From assembly GCF_030272615.1 (NCBI RefSeq), contig NW_026729173.1, forward strand, positions 115,001 through 147,500: 32,500 bases of DNA. The letters are read 5' to 3'. Numbering within the stretch: position 1 is the stretch's first letter; the number at the start of each line of letters is the position of its first letter. The stretch comes from Cryptomeria japonica (Eukaryota; Streptophyta; Pinopsida; Cupressales; Cupressaceae). The notes under the pieces are model-generated. The model was not told the origin of the DNA, did not search any database, and saw only the letters and a program-made list of their open reading frames with translations. The position numbers were made by a program, and so were the translations under genes. This document shows, one piece after another, positions 1 through 9,209 of this stretch.

Positions 1-1245
1 GCCCGGTTTGCCCCGGGTGCGCACCTCGCGTGCACCTTCGCCGGGGTGGGCACCTCGGCTGGGTTGCGCGCCCTGGTGCGCACCAAGGAGCGCTCCGAAG
101 TGTGCTCCAAGGTGCGGCGTGCACGAAGTCGGAGCCCGGTTTGCCCCGGGTGCGCACCTCGCGTGCACCTTGGCGCGGTGGGCACCATGGCGTGCACGAA
201 GTCGGAGCCCGGTTTGCCCCGGGTGCGCACCCCGCGTGCACCTTCGCCGGGGTGGGCACCTCGGCTGGGTTGCGCGCCCTGGTGCGCACCAAGGAGCGCT
301 CCGAAGTGTGCTCCAAGGTGCGGCGTGCACGAAGTCGGAGCCCGGTTTGCCCCGGGTGCGCACCTCGCGTGCACCTTCGCCGCGGTGGGCACCTTGGCTG
401 GGTTGGGCACCATTGAGCGCTCCGAAGTGTGCTCCAAGGTGCGCACCATGGCCCTCCAAGGTGCGCAGCATGGCGTGCACGAAGTCGGAGCCCGGTTTGC
501 CCCGGGTGCGCACCTCGCGTGCACCTTCGCCAGGGTGGGCACCTCGGTGCGCACACCTTCTCAATGTTTTCTTGCCTTTTCTGGAAATTGGTGAAGGCAG
601 CGCATCAAAGGTGCGCACCTCGGTGTGCTCCGAGGTGCGAACCCGAGAGCGCTCCGAGGTGCCCACGAAGTCGAAAGTCGGGTTAATTGCATTGTTTTCC
701 CCGGGTGCGCTCCGAGGTGCGCAACATCGGTGCGCACCAAGGAGGGCTCCGAAGTGTGCTCCAAGGTGCGCACGATTCGGAGCTCGGTTTGCCCGGGGTG
801 CGCACACCTTGGCTGGGTTGCGCACCCTTTGTGCGCTCCAAGGTGCGCACGAAGTCGGAGCTCGGTTTGCCCCGGGTGCGCACCTTCGCCAGGGTGCGCA
901 CCTTGATGCGCACGCCTTGGCTGGGCTGCGCACCTTGGTGGGCGCCATGGTGCGCACCTTTCGTGCGCTCCAAGGTGCGCACGAAGTCGGAGCTCGGTTT
1001 GCCCCGGGTGCGCACCTTGGTGGGCGCCATGGTGCACTCCGAGGTGCCCAAGATTGGTGCGCACCAAGGAGCGCTCCGAAGTGCGCTCCAAGGTGCGCAG
1101 GTGCGCGCGAAGTCGAAAGTTGGGTTAATTGTCCGGTTTGCCTCGGGTGCGCACCTTGCGTGCACCTTCGCCAGGGTGGGCGCCTTGGTGCGCACACCTT
1201 GGCTGGGCTGCGCACCCGGGCGCGCACACCTTGGCACCCGCGTTT
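1..1245. repeat. GGTGCGCACC-rich block (right part; window starts inside it)
   Basis: GC-rich DNA in which the palindrome GGTGCGCACC and close variants (GGTGGGCACC, GGTGTGCTCC, GGTGCGCTCC) recur every few tens of bases. Longer sub-repeats of about 73, 133 and 147 bp begin with GTGCACGAAGTCGGAGC. Stop codons are scarce, so long open frames appear on both strands; these are not genes. Around 560-616 the block holds a partial T-rich element followed by GCGCATCAAAGGTGCGCA, and at 681-688 and 1124-1131 the short motif GGGTTAATTG. CpG and GCGC density is very high. Confidence 0.85.
560..616. repeat. Diverged T-rich element (3' half), copy 1
   Basis: Contains TTGCCTTTTCTGGAAATT, then GAAGGCAGCGCATCAAAGG, the same 3' half as the elements at 3231-3334 and later, but lacks the upstream CCGTTTT...AAAACGG part. 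Equivalent copies lie at about 6594-6650, 12628-12684 and 18661-18717. Confidence 0.8.
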
Positions 1246-1353
1246 CCTTCATTTTAAATTTTTTTTTTTTACAATCTCTCAAGTGGGAAATTCTATAATC
1301 TCAACTTTTTTTGCCTTTTCAGGAAACTTTTGAATGGAGCGCATCATTGGTGC
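1246..1353. repeat. Diverged T-rich element near the 5S gene, copy 1
   Basis: A T12 run is followed by AATTCTATAATCTCAAC, a T7 run, GCCTTTTCAGGAAAC and GCGCATCATTGGTGCGC. It aligns with the ordinary elements (AATTTTAAAATCTC, GCCTTTTCTGGAAATT, GCGCATCAAAGGTGCGC) but is clearly diverged. It separates the GGTGCGCACC block from the stretch leading to the 3' end of the 5S gene. Equivalent copies: about 7280-7387, 13314-13421 and 19347-19454. Confidence 0.8.
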
Positions 1354-1783
1354 GCTCCGAAGTGTGCTCCAAGGTGCGCACCTCTGGTGTGCTCCAAAGC
1401 TCTCTCTAGCTGCGTGCACCTGCCCCGGCCGCGCACCCGGCCCCGCCCAGCTTCGCTCACCTGTCCCGGGCGTCTGGTGCGGAACCTTAGAGTAAGAAAC
1501 ATCACCGTGCACCTTGGCCAACGTGCGCGACTCGACCGAGCGCGCACTGGCCGAGGTGCACACCGATTTCACCTGGGTGCGCGCGCAGCACCTCGGGCGC
1601 ACCGGGGTGCGCGCACAACGCCCGGGTTGCACCGTGGCCTGTGTGCTCGGGGCGCCTCGGGTGCGCGCTCGGTGTCGCCCCCGCGCGCGCGGTAGTGCGG
1701 GCAGCGCACCCCGGCCCGGCCCGGCCCCGACGAGAACGCAAACGGGCAAAAGGTTTATTCAAATAGCATTGCGACGCCCGGCG
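1354..1783. other. GC-rich spacer on the 3' side of the 5S gene, copy 1
   Basis: GC-rich stretch with GTGCGCGC-type motifs and no strict tandem period, ending in an AT-richer stretch around 1744-1775. It lies 3' of the minus-strand 5S gene. The same stretch occurs at about 7388-7817, 13422-13851 and 19455-19884. I see no gene in it; open frames here overlap on both strands and are compositional. Confidence 0.7.
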
Positions 1784-1796
1784 AAAAACTAAAAAA
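1784..1796 (-). terminator. Pol III terminator of 5S copy 1 (T6 plus backup T5)
   Basis: On the minus strand the gene is followed immediately by TTTTTT (1796-1791), then AG, then TTTTT (1788-1784). Pol III stops in runs of four or more T, so the primary T6 should terminate efficiently. This is the only copy with an unbroken first T run. Confidence 0.85.
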
Positions 1797-1914
1797 GGGT
1801 GCAACACCGGGACTTCCCGGGAGGTCACCCATCCCAGTACTACTCCGGCCCAAGCGCGCTTAACTGCGGAGTTCTGATGGGATCCGGTGCACTAACGCTG
1901 GTATGATCGCACCC
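1797..1914 (-). rRNA. 5S rRNA: 5S ribosomal RNA, copy 1
   Basis: Structural RNA of the large ribosomal subunit, transcribed by RNA polymerase III with TFIIIA. Read on the minus strand it starts GGGTGCGATCATACC at 1914 and ends GTTGCACCC at 1797, 118 nt, close to the usual plant length of 119-121. The terminal GGGTGC and GCACCC pair to form helix I. The internal promoter is intact: A box GTTAAGCGCGCTTGG at gene positions 51-65 (1864-1850) and C box GGATGGGTGACC at 81-92 (1834-1823). The characteristic GGATCC lies at 30-35. All four copies are identical across the gene, which argues for function or recent homogenisation. The gene is antisense to the 35S transcription unit. Confidence 0.98.
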
Positions 1915-1942
1915 GTTATGAGCTTGTCGCAGTGTGTACTTA
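1915..1942 (-). promoter_or_regulatory. 5S upstream promoter elements, copy 1
   Basis: Minus strand, upstream of the 5S start: C at -1, and TAAGTA at -28 to -23 in the place of the TATA-like element of plant 5S genes. The usual GC dinucleotide near -12 is not at that position; GC occurs at -9/-8 and -16/-15 instead. The region is identical in all four copies. Confidence 0.7.
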
Positions 1943-2644
1943 GCAAACCGCGACCCACGTGCGAATCCACCCCGGCCACCCACCCCCGTCGAGGTGCACA
2001 CCCTCCCTCGCGAAGTGCGCCCCGTTCGCCAAGTGTGAGCCCTGCCCGAGTGCGCGCACCTTGCTAGGGCGTCGGGTGTGCACCCGGCCCGGCCTACGTG
2101 CGTGCACCTGGACGGGGCGTCGTGTGCGTGCAGTGTCCCGTCTGCAACGCGGTGCCCACACACCACCTCGGGCGCAACGACCTGCGCTCACATGTGGGCC
2201 GAGTGCACCTTGGTGCATGTTCGGGGCGCCTCGGGTGCACGCTCGATCTTGCCCCGGTGCACCAAGGCGCTCGGTTTGCCCCGGGTGCGCACTTGGTGCA
2301 AGGTGGGCACCCAAAATAGGGATCAAGCACCAAAACACAAGTTTCGGGATGCAAAATGGGACCCAAGGACCACAAATGCGTTCCAAGACCCATGATGGGT
2401 CCACGAGAACAAAAATGTGTTCCGAGACTTAATAAACAAATATTGGGTTTTAGGAGAAGAAACATGCTCTGATGCCCAAAACGAGAATCGACCCCGAAAA
2501 GGCCACAGGCCAAAAGTGGGATGCGAGACAAAAAAAAATGGGACCCGAGGACCAAAATTGGGTTCCCAGGTCGAAGACAGGGCAACCGGACAAGAAACGA
2601 CCTCTAAGGCTCGAAATGAGTCCCGACGACTAAAACTTGACAAG
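1943..2644. other. 5' flank of the 5S gene, copy 1
   Basis: Two parts. To about 2320 it is GC-rich with GTGCGC-type motifs; from about 2321 it is AT-richer with loose direct repeats of GGGACCC-AGGACC-AAAA and TTCCRAGAC, perhaps an old ~70-bp duplication. There is an A9 run near 2530. Open frames on both strands across 2323-2721 are mutually overlapping and have no coding signature. Equivalent copies: about 7977-8678, 14011-14712 and 20044-20744. Confidence 0.65.
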
Positions 2645-3175
2645 AAGCACCCATCAGGCACCCAGCTCGACACCCATGGGATGCCGACCCACCCGGGCTT
2701 CCACCTAGCACACCTTGGCACCCACCCACCCTCGCACCCAACCTCGCACCCAACTTAGCACCTTTGAACCCACATTGGCACTCACCCTGACCCTGGCACC
2801 TTGGAACCCACATTGGCACTCACCTTGACCCTGGCACCCACCTTTGCACTCACCTTGGGACCCACCCTGGCTCCCACCTCGGCACCCACCCAGACACCCA
2901 CCTTGGTTCCTTGGCACCCACCTTGGATCCTTGGCACCCACCCCGACACCCACCTTGGCACGCAACTTGGCTACTTGCCACCCACCTTGGCTCCTTGACG
3001 CCCACCCCGACAACCACCCCGTGACCTACCCTGGCTAGGGTTGGTGCACACCCACCCTGGTGCCCACCTTGGCACCCACCCCATGACCCACCTTGGCACG
3101 CACCTTAGTACCCACCCCGTTACCCACCCTAGGACCCACCCCGTGACCCACCTTGGCCAGGGTGGGTGCCTTGGT
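2645..3175. repeat. CACC-rich minisatellite, copy 1
   Basis: Imperfect short repeats of the type CACCTTGGCACCCACCC. The plus strand is C-rich and the minus strand reads GGTGGG/GGGTGGGTGC, so the G-rich strand is the 5S coding strand. The block lies 0.7-1.3 kb upstream of the 5S start. Near 3026-3055 a partial palindrome (TAGGGTTGGTGCAC/ACCCACCCTGG) interrupts the asymmetry, and the block ends in CCAGGGTGGGTG near 3157-3168. Confidence 0.9.
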
Positions 3176-3230
3176 GCGCACAACTTGCCTGGGCTGCACA
3201 CCAGGGCGGGCTCAAGATGGCACCCGCGTT

Positions 3231-3334
3231 CCGTTTTTTTCACTATCTTTCAAAACGGAAATTTTAAAATCTCATTTTTTTTTTTTTTTTGCCTTTTCTG
3301 GAAATTAGTGAAGGCAGCGCATCAAAGGTGCGCA
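3231..3334. repeat. T-rich element 1 of copy 1
   Basis: Order of parts: CCGTTTT, CACTATCTTTC, AAAACGG (the flanks are inverted repeats), AATTTTAAAATCTC, a T16 run, GCCTTTTCTGGAAATTAG, GAAGGCAGCGCATCAAAGG. It has the longest T run of the five. Equivalent copies: about 9265-9368 and 15299-15402. Absent from copy 4, which is truncated before it. Confidence 0.85.
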
Positions 3335-3751
3335 ATGCTGGTGCGAACCCGGGAGCGCTCCGATGTGTGCTCCAAGGTGCGGCGTGCACGAAGTCCGAGC
3401 CCGGCTTGCCCCGGGTGCGCACCTCGCGTGCACCTTCGCCGGGGTGAGCACCTTGGCTGGGTTGCGCGCCCTGGTGCGCACCAAGGAGCGCTCTGAAGTG
3501 TGCTCCAAGGTGCGGCGTGCACGAAGTCGGAGCTCGGTTTGCCCCGGGTGTGCACCTCGGGTGCGCACCTCGCGTGCACCTTCGCTGCGGTGGGCACCTT
3601 GGCTGGGTTGCGCGCCTTGGTGGGCACCATGCAGTGCACGAAGTCGGAGCCCGGTTTGCCCCGGGCGCGCACCTCCGCCAGGGTGGGCACCTTGGTGCGC
3701 ACAACTTGCCTGGGCTGCGCACCAGGAAGGGCTCAAGATGGCACCCGCGTT

Positions 3752-3848
3752 CCGTTTTTTTCACTATCTTTCAGAACGGAAATTTTAAAATATCGTTTTT
3801 TTTTGCCTTTTCTGGAAATTAGTGAAGGCAGCGCATCAAAGGTGCGCA
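3752..3848. repeat. T-rich element 2 of copy 1
   Basis: Same order of parts, but with CAGAACGG instead of CAAAACGG and ATATCG instead of ATCTC. Equivalent copies: 9786-9882 and 15820-15916. Confidence 0.85.
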
Positions 3849-4106
3849 ACGCTGGTGCGAACCTGGGAGCGCTCCGATGTGTGCTCCAAGGTGCGGCGTG
3901 CACGAAGTCGGAGCCCGGTTTGCCCCGGGTGCGCCCTGGTGGGCACCATGGTGCGCACCAAGGAGCGCTCCGAAGTGTGCTCCAAGGTGCGCCCTGCACG
4001 AAGTCGGAGCCCGGTTTGCCCCGGGCGTGCACCGCGGGTGGGCACCTTGGTGCGCATGCCTTGCCTGGGCTGCGCACCAGGGCGGGCTCAAGATGGCACC
4101 CGCGTT

Positions 4107-4203
4107 CCGTTTTTTTCACTATCTTTCAAAACGGAAATTTTAAAATCTCATTTTTTTTTGCCTTTTCTGGAAATTAGTGAAGGCAGCGCATCAAAGGTGC
4201 GCA
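4107..4203. repeat. T-rich element 3 of copy 1
   Basis: Closest to consensus: CCGTTTT...AAAACGG, AATTTTAAAATCTC, T9, GCCTTTTCTGGAAATTAG, GCGCATCAAAGG. Equivalent copies: 10141-10237 and 16175-16271. Confidence 0.85.
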
Positions 4204-4575
4204 CCTCGCTGCCCACCACGGTGCGCAACGCCGGTGGGCACCCGGGAGTGCTTCGAAGTGTGCTCCAAGGTGCTGCGTGCACGTTGTCGGAGCCCGGTTT
4301 GCCCCGGGTGCGCACCTCGCGTGCACCTTCGTCGGGGTGGGCACCTTGGCTGGGTTTGCCCCGGCTGCGCTCCGAAGCGGGGTTATTGGAGCGCCGCCTC
4401 TTTTTTTGTCGGAGCGTTTGGTGGGGTTTCTCGCATTGGCTCTTCCCAGGCCCGGTTGCCACCCTGGCGCGCACGAAGTCGGAAGTAGGGTTAATTGCCC
4501 GGGTGCGCACCTTTGCCAGGGTGGGCACCTTACCTGGGCTGTGCACCAGGGCGGGCTCAAGATGGCACCCGCGTT

Positions 4576-4673
4576 CCGTTTTTTTCACTATCTTTCAAAA
4601 CGGAAATTTTAAAATCTCCTCTTTTTTTTGCCTTTTCTGGAAATTAGTGAAGGCAGCGCATCAAAGGTGCGCA
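4576..4673. repeat. T-rich element 4 of copy 1
   Basis: Same parts, with CTCCTC before the T run. Equivalent copies: 10610-10707 and 16644-16741. Confidence 0.85.
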
Positions 4674-5070
4674 CCTCGCTGCCCACCTTGGTGTGCTCTG
4701 AGGTGCGCACCCGGGAGCGCTACGAAGTGTGCTCCAAGGTGCGGCGTGCACGTTGTCGGAGCCCGGTTTGCCCCGGGTGCGCACCTCGCCTGCACCTTGG
4801 CCGGGGTGGGCACCCTGGCTGGGTTTGCCCAGGGTGCGCTCCGAAGCGGGGTTACTGGAGCGCCCCCTCTTTTTTTGTCAGAGCGTTTGGTGGGGTTTCT
4901 CGCATTGGCTCTTCCCAGGCCCGGTTGTTGGGTGCGCTCCCACCCTGGCGCGCGCGAAGTTGGAAGTTGGGTTAATTGCCCGGGCGCGCACCTTCGCCAG
5001 GGTGGGCACCTTGGTGCGCACACCTTGGCTGGGCTGCGCACCAGGGCGGGCTCAAGATGGCACCAGCATT

Positions 5071-5167
5071 CCCTTTTTCTCACTATCTTTCAAAACGGAA
5101 ATTTTAAAATCTCGTTTTTTTTTGCCTTTTATGGAAATTAGTGAAGGCATCGCATCAAAGGTGCGCA
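5071..5167. repeat. T-rich element 5 of copy 1
   Basis: Begins CCCTTTTTCTCACTATC, so the CCGTTTT/AAAACGG pairing is weakened, and has CCTTTTATGG and GGCATCGCATC where the others have CCTTTTCTGG and GGCAGCGCATC. Equivalent copies: 11105-11201 and 17139-17235; the last has its T run broken by a C. Confidence 0.85.
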
Positions 5168-7279
5168 CCTCGCTGCCCACCTTGGTGTGCTCCGAGGTGC
5201 CCACCACGGTGCGCTCCGAGGTGCCCACCACGGTGCGCAACGCCGGTGCGAACCCGGGAGCGCCCCGATGTGTGCTCCAAGGTGCGGCGTGCACGAAGCC
5301 GGACCCCGGTTTGCCCCGGGTGCGCACCTCGCGTGCACCTTGGTGCGCACACCTTGGCTGGGTTGCGCGGCCTGGTGGGCACCATGGTGCGCACCAAGGA
5401 GCGCTCCAAAGTGTGCTCCAAGGTGCGGCGTGCACGAAGTCCTAGCCCGGTTTGCCCCGGGTGCGCACCTTCGCCGCGGTGGGCACCATGGCGTGCACGA
5501 AGTCGGAGCCCGGTTTGCCCCGGGTGCGCACCTCGCGTGCACCTTCGCCGGGGTGGGCACCTCGGCTGGGTTGCGCGCCCTGGTGCGCACCAAGGAGCGC
5601 TCCGAAGTGTGCTCCAAGGTGCGGCGTGCACGAAGTCGGAGCCCGGTTTGCCCCGGGTGCGCACCTTCGCCGCGGTGGGCACCCTGGTGCGCACCATGGC
5701 GTGCACGAAGTCGGAGCCCGGTTTGCCCCGGGTGCGCACCTCGCGTGCACCTTCGGCGGGGTTGCGCGCCCTGGTGCGCACCAAGGAGCGCTCCGAAGTG
5801 TGCTCCAAGGTGCGGCGTGCACGAAGTCGGAGCCCGGTTTGCCCCGGGTGCGCACCTCGCGTGCACCTTCGGCGGGGTTGCGCGCCCTGGTGGGCACCAT
5901 GGTGCGGACCAAGGAGCGCTCCGAAGTGTGCTCCAAGGTGCGGCGTGCACAAAGTCGGAGCCCGGTTTGCCCCGGGTGCGCACCTCGCGTGCACCTTCGC
6001 CGCGGTGGGCACCATGGCGTGCACGAAGTCGGAGCCCGGTTTGCCCCGGGTGCGCACCTCGCGTGCACCTTCGCCGGGGTGGGCACCTCGGCTGGGTTGC
6101 GCGCCCTGGTGCGCACCAAGGAGCGCTCCGAAGTGTGCTCCAAGGTGCGGCGTGCACGAAGTCGGAGCCCGGTTTGCCCCGGGTGCGCACCTCGCGTGCA
6201 CCTTCGCCGCGGTGGGCACCATGGCGTGCACGAAGTCGGAGCCCGGTTTGCCCCGGGTGCGCACCCCGCGTGCACCTTCGCCGGGGTGGGCACCTCGGCT
6301 GGGTTGCGCGCCCTGGTGCGCACCAAGGAGCGCTCCGAAGTGTGCTCCAAGGTGCGGCGTGCACGAAGTCGGAGCCCGGTTTGCCCCGAGTGCGCACCTC
6401 GCGTGCACCTTCGCCGCGGTGGGCACCTTGGCTGGGTTGGGCACCATTGAGCGCTCCGAAGTGTGCTCCAAGGTGCGCACCATGGCCCTCCAAGGTGCGC
6501 AGCATGGCGTGCACGAAGTCGGAGCCCGGTTTGCCCCGGGTGCGCACCTCGCGTGCACCTTCGCCAGGGTGGGCACCTCGGTGCGCACACCTTCTCAATG
6601 TTTTCTTGCCTTTTCTGGAAATTGGTGAAGGCAGCGCATCAAAGGTGCGCACCTCGGTGTGCTCCGAGGTGCGAACCCGAGAGCGCTCCGAGGTGCCCAC
6701 GAAGTCGAAAGTCGGGTTAATTGCATTGTTTTCCCCGGGTGCGCTCCGAGGTGCGCAACATCGGTGCGCACCAAGGAGGGCTCCGAAGTGTGCTCCAAGG
6801 TGCGCACGATTCGGAGCTCGGTTTGCCCGGGGTGCGCACACCTTGGCTGGGTTGCGCACCCTTTGTGCGCTCCAAGGTGCGCACGAAGTCGGAGCTCGGT
6901 TTGCCCCGGGTGCGCACCTTCGCCAGGGTGCGCACCTTGATGCGCACGCCTTGGCTGGGCTGCGCACCTTGGTGGGCGCCATGGTGCGCACCTTTCGTGC
7001 GCTCCAAGGTGCGCACGAAGTCGGAGCTCGGTTTGCCCCGGGTGCGCACCTTGGTGGGCGCCATGGTGCACTCCGAGGTGCCCAAGATTGGTGCGCACCA
7101 AGGAGCGCTCCGAAGTGCGCTCCAAGGTGCGCAGGTGCGCGCGAAGTCGAAAGTTGGGTTAATTGTCCGGTTTGCCTCGGGTGCGCACCTTGCGTGCACC
7201 TTCGCCAGGGTGGGCGCCTTGGTGCGCACACCTTGGCTGGGCTGCGCACCCGGGCGCGCACACCTTGGCACCCGCGTTT
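5168..7279. repeat. GGTGCGCACC-rich block spanning copies 1 and 2
   Basis: A full 2.1-kb example of the block. In 5390-6590 sub-repeats starting GTGCACGAAGTCGGAGC recur at mixed spacings and are almost identical to one another; 6590-7279 is more diverged, with the partial T-rich element at 6594-6650. Frames of roughly 700 codons are open on both strands over the same DNA (about 5138-7261 minus, 5187-7367 plus), which shows they reflect composition. The predicted peptides are Cys/Pro/His/Arg-rich repeats resembling no protein I know. Confidence 0.85.
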
Positions 7280-7387
7280 CCTTCATTTTAAATTTTTTTT
7301 TTTTACAATCTCTCAAGTGGGAAATTCTATAATCTCAACTTTTTTTGCCTTTTCAGGAAACTTTTGAATGGAGCGCATCATTGGTGC

Positions 7388-7817
7388 GCTCCGAAGTGTG
7401 CTCCAAGGTGCGCACCTCTGGTGTGCTCCAAAGCTCTCTCCAGCTGCGTGCACCTGCCCCGGCCGCGCACCCGGCCCCGCCCAGCTTCGCTCACCTGTCC
7501 CGGGCGTCTGGTGCGGAACCTTAGAGTAAGAAACATCACCGTGCACCTTGGCCAACGTGCGCGACTCGACCGAGCGCGCACTGGCCGAGGTGCACACCGA
7601 TTTCACCTGGGTGCGCGCGCAGCACCTCGGGCGCACCGGGGTGCGCGCACAACGCCCGGGTTGCACCGTGGCCTGTGTGCTCGGGGCGCCTCGGGTGCGC
7701 GCTCGGTGTCGCCCCCGCGCGCGCGGTAGTGCGGGCAGCGCACCCCGGCCCGGCCCGGCCCCGACGAGAACGCAAACGGGCAAAAGGTTTATTCAAATAG
7801 CATTGCGACGCCCGGCG
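7388..7817. other. GC-rich spacer on the 3' side of the 5S gene, copy 2
   Basis: Nearly the same as in copy 1, with a C/T difference in CTCTCTCCAG. No gene seen. Confidence 0.7.
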
Positions 7818-7830
7818 AAAAACTAAGAAA
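7818..7830 (-). terminator. Pol III terminator of 5S copy 2 (T run interrupted)
   Basis: Minus strand after the gene reads TTTCTTAGTTTTT. The first T run is broken by a C, leaving the T5 at 7822-7818 as the first run long enough for efficient Pol III termination. The primary transcript should be about 8-13 nt longer than that of copy 1. Confidence 0.8.
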
Positions 7831-7948
7831 GGGTGCAACACCGGGACTTCCCGGGAGGTCACCCATCCCAGTACTACTCCGGCCCAAGCGCGCTTAACTG
7901 CGGAGTTCTGATGGGATCCGGTGCACTAACGCTGGTATGATCGCACCC
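7831..7948 (-). rRNA. 5S rRNA: 5S ribosomal RNA, copy 2
   Basis: Identical to copy 1 over all 118 nt, with the A box at 7898-7884 and the C box at 7868-7857. Upstream elements are the same; only the terminator differs. Same antisense orientation, exactly 6034 bp from copy 1. Confidence 0.98.
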
Positions 7949-7976
7949 GTTATGAGCTTGTCGCAGTGTGTACTTA
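7949..7976 (-). promoter_or_regulatory. 5S upstream promoter elements, copy 2
   Basis: C at -1 and TAAGTA at -28 to -23, identical to copy 1. Confidence 0.7.
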
Positions 7977-8678
7977 GCAAACCGCGACCCACGTGCGAAT
8001 CCACCCCGGCCACCCACCCCCGTCGAGGTGCACACCCTCCCTCGCGAAGTGCGCCCCGTTCGCCAAGTGTGAGCCCTGCCCGGGTGCGCGCACCTTGCTA
8101 GGGCATCGGGTGTGCACCCGGCCCGGCCTACGTGCGTGCACCTGGACGGGGCGTCGTGTGCGTGCAGTGTCCCGTCTGCAACGCGGTGCCCACACACCAC
8201 CTCGGGCGCAACGACCTGCGCTCACATGTGGGCCGAGTGCACCTTGGTGCATGTTCGGGGCGCCTCGGGTGCACGCTCGATCTTGCCCCGGTGCACCAAG
8301 GCGCTCGGTTTGCCCCGGGTGCGCACTTGGTGCAAGGTGGGCACCCAAAATAGGGATCAAGCACCAAAACACAAGTTTCGGGATGCAAAATGGGACCCAA
8401 GGACCACAAATGCGTTCCAAGACCCATGATGGGTCCACGAGAACAAAAATGTGTTCCGAGACTTAATAAACAAATATTGGGTTTTAGGAGAAGAAACATG
8501 CTCTGATGCCCAAAACGAGAATCGACCCCGAAAAGGCCACAGGCCAAAAGTGGGATGCGAGACAAAAAAAAATGGGACCCGAGGACCAAAATTGGGTTCC
8601 CAGGTCGAAGACAGGGCAACCGGACAAGAAACGACCTCTAAGGCTCGAAATGAGTCCCGACGACTAAAACTTGACAAG
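7977..8678. other. 5' flank of the 5S gene, copy 2
   Basis: As in copy 1: a GC-rich first part, then an AT-richer loosely repeated part. Private change GGGCATCGGG near 8101. No gene seen. Confidence 0.65.
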
Positions 8679-9209
8679 AAGCACCCATCAGGCACCCAAC
8701 TCGACACCCATGGGATGCCGACCCACCCGGGCTTCCACCTAGCACACCTTGGCACCCACCCACCCTCGCACCCAACCTCGCACCCAACTTAGCACCTTTG
8801 AACCCACATTGGCACTCACCCTGACCCTGGCACCTTGGAACCCACATTGGCACTCACCTTGACCCTGGCACCCACCTTTGCACTCACCTTGGGACCCACC
8901 CTGGCTCCCACCTCGGCACCCACCCAGACACCCACCTTGGTTCCTTGGCACCCACCTTGGATCCTTGGCACCCACCCCGACACCCACCTTGGCACGCAAC
9001 TTGGCTACTTGCCACCCACCTTGGCTCCTTGACGCCCACCCCGACAACCACCCCGTGACCTACCCTGGCTAGGGTTGGTGCACACCCACCCTGGTGCCCA
9101 CCTTGGCACCCACCCCATGACCCACCTTGGCACGCACCTTAGTACCCACCCCGTTACCCACCCTAGGACCCACCCCGTGACCCACCTTGGCCAGGGTGGG
9201 TGCCTTGGT
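8679..9209. repeat. CACC-rich minisatellite, copy 2
   Basis: Same length and sequence as in copy 1 except for isolated substitutions, for example CACCCAACTCG for CACCCAGCTCG near 8697. Conserved length in a minisatellite implies that the 6-kb unit duplicates as a block. Confidence 0.9.

Larger units (their letters stand above)
3176..5167. repeat. Five modules with T-rich elements, copy 1
   Basis: Five successive modules, each a variable GGTGCGCACC-type stretch closed by GGGCTCAAGATGGCACC and a T-rich element. The elements start at 3231, 3752, 4107, 4576 and 5071, giving spacings of 521, 355, 469 and 495 bp. Modules 4 and 5 also share an element of about 90 bp (4370-4458 and 4833-4927) containing GCTCCGAAGCGGGGTTA and GTTTGGTGGGGTTTCTCGC. 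No gene is recognisable. Confidence 0.85.
1..6033. repeat. 6-kb rDNA spacer unit, copy 1 (left edge of window)
   Basis: First of four head-to-tail copies. Positions after about 170 match positions 6034 bases further right almost base for base, including the 5S gene, the T-rich elements and the CACC block. The window opens inside the GGTGCGCACC block, so the array extends further left and the true unit boundary is arbitrary here. At about 170-185 this copy lacks one base found in copies 2 and 3 (CTTGGCGCGG instead of CTTCGCCGCGG), a variant it shares with copy 4. It is the only copy with an uninterrupted T6 terminator directly after its 5S gene. No protein-coding content is supported. Confidence 0.95.

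Noticed and set aside
1797-1914. 5S sequence as part of a Cassandra-type TRIM retrotransposon or 5S-derived SINE
   Set aside because: The gene is full length with an intact internal promoter and terminator; no flanking LTR ends, primer-binding site, A-tail or target-site duplication were seen, and it sits at a fixed place in a 6-kb rDNA repeat.
2323-2721. Frames on both strands in the AT-richer 5S flank, one of 132 codons
   Set aside because: Plus and minus frames overlap fully, and indels in copy 4 (20283-20681) change them without compensation.
3296-3320. T-rich tract followed by AG as a 3' splice site
   Set aside because: No matching 5' splice sites or coding exons; the tract recurs in every module as a repeat element.
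5138-7367. Open frames of about 700 codons on both strands (also near 11172-13401 and 17206-19434)
   Set aside because: Frames are open on both strands and in several phases over the same DNA, consist of repeated Cys/Pro/His/Arg-rich words from the GGTGCGCACC repeats, and change phase at a one-base indel between copies. They fit stop-poor composition, not coding sequence.
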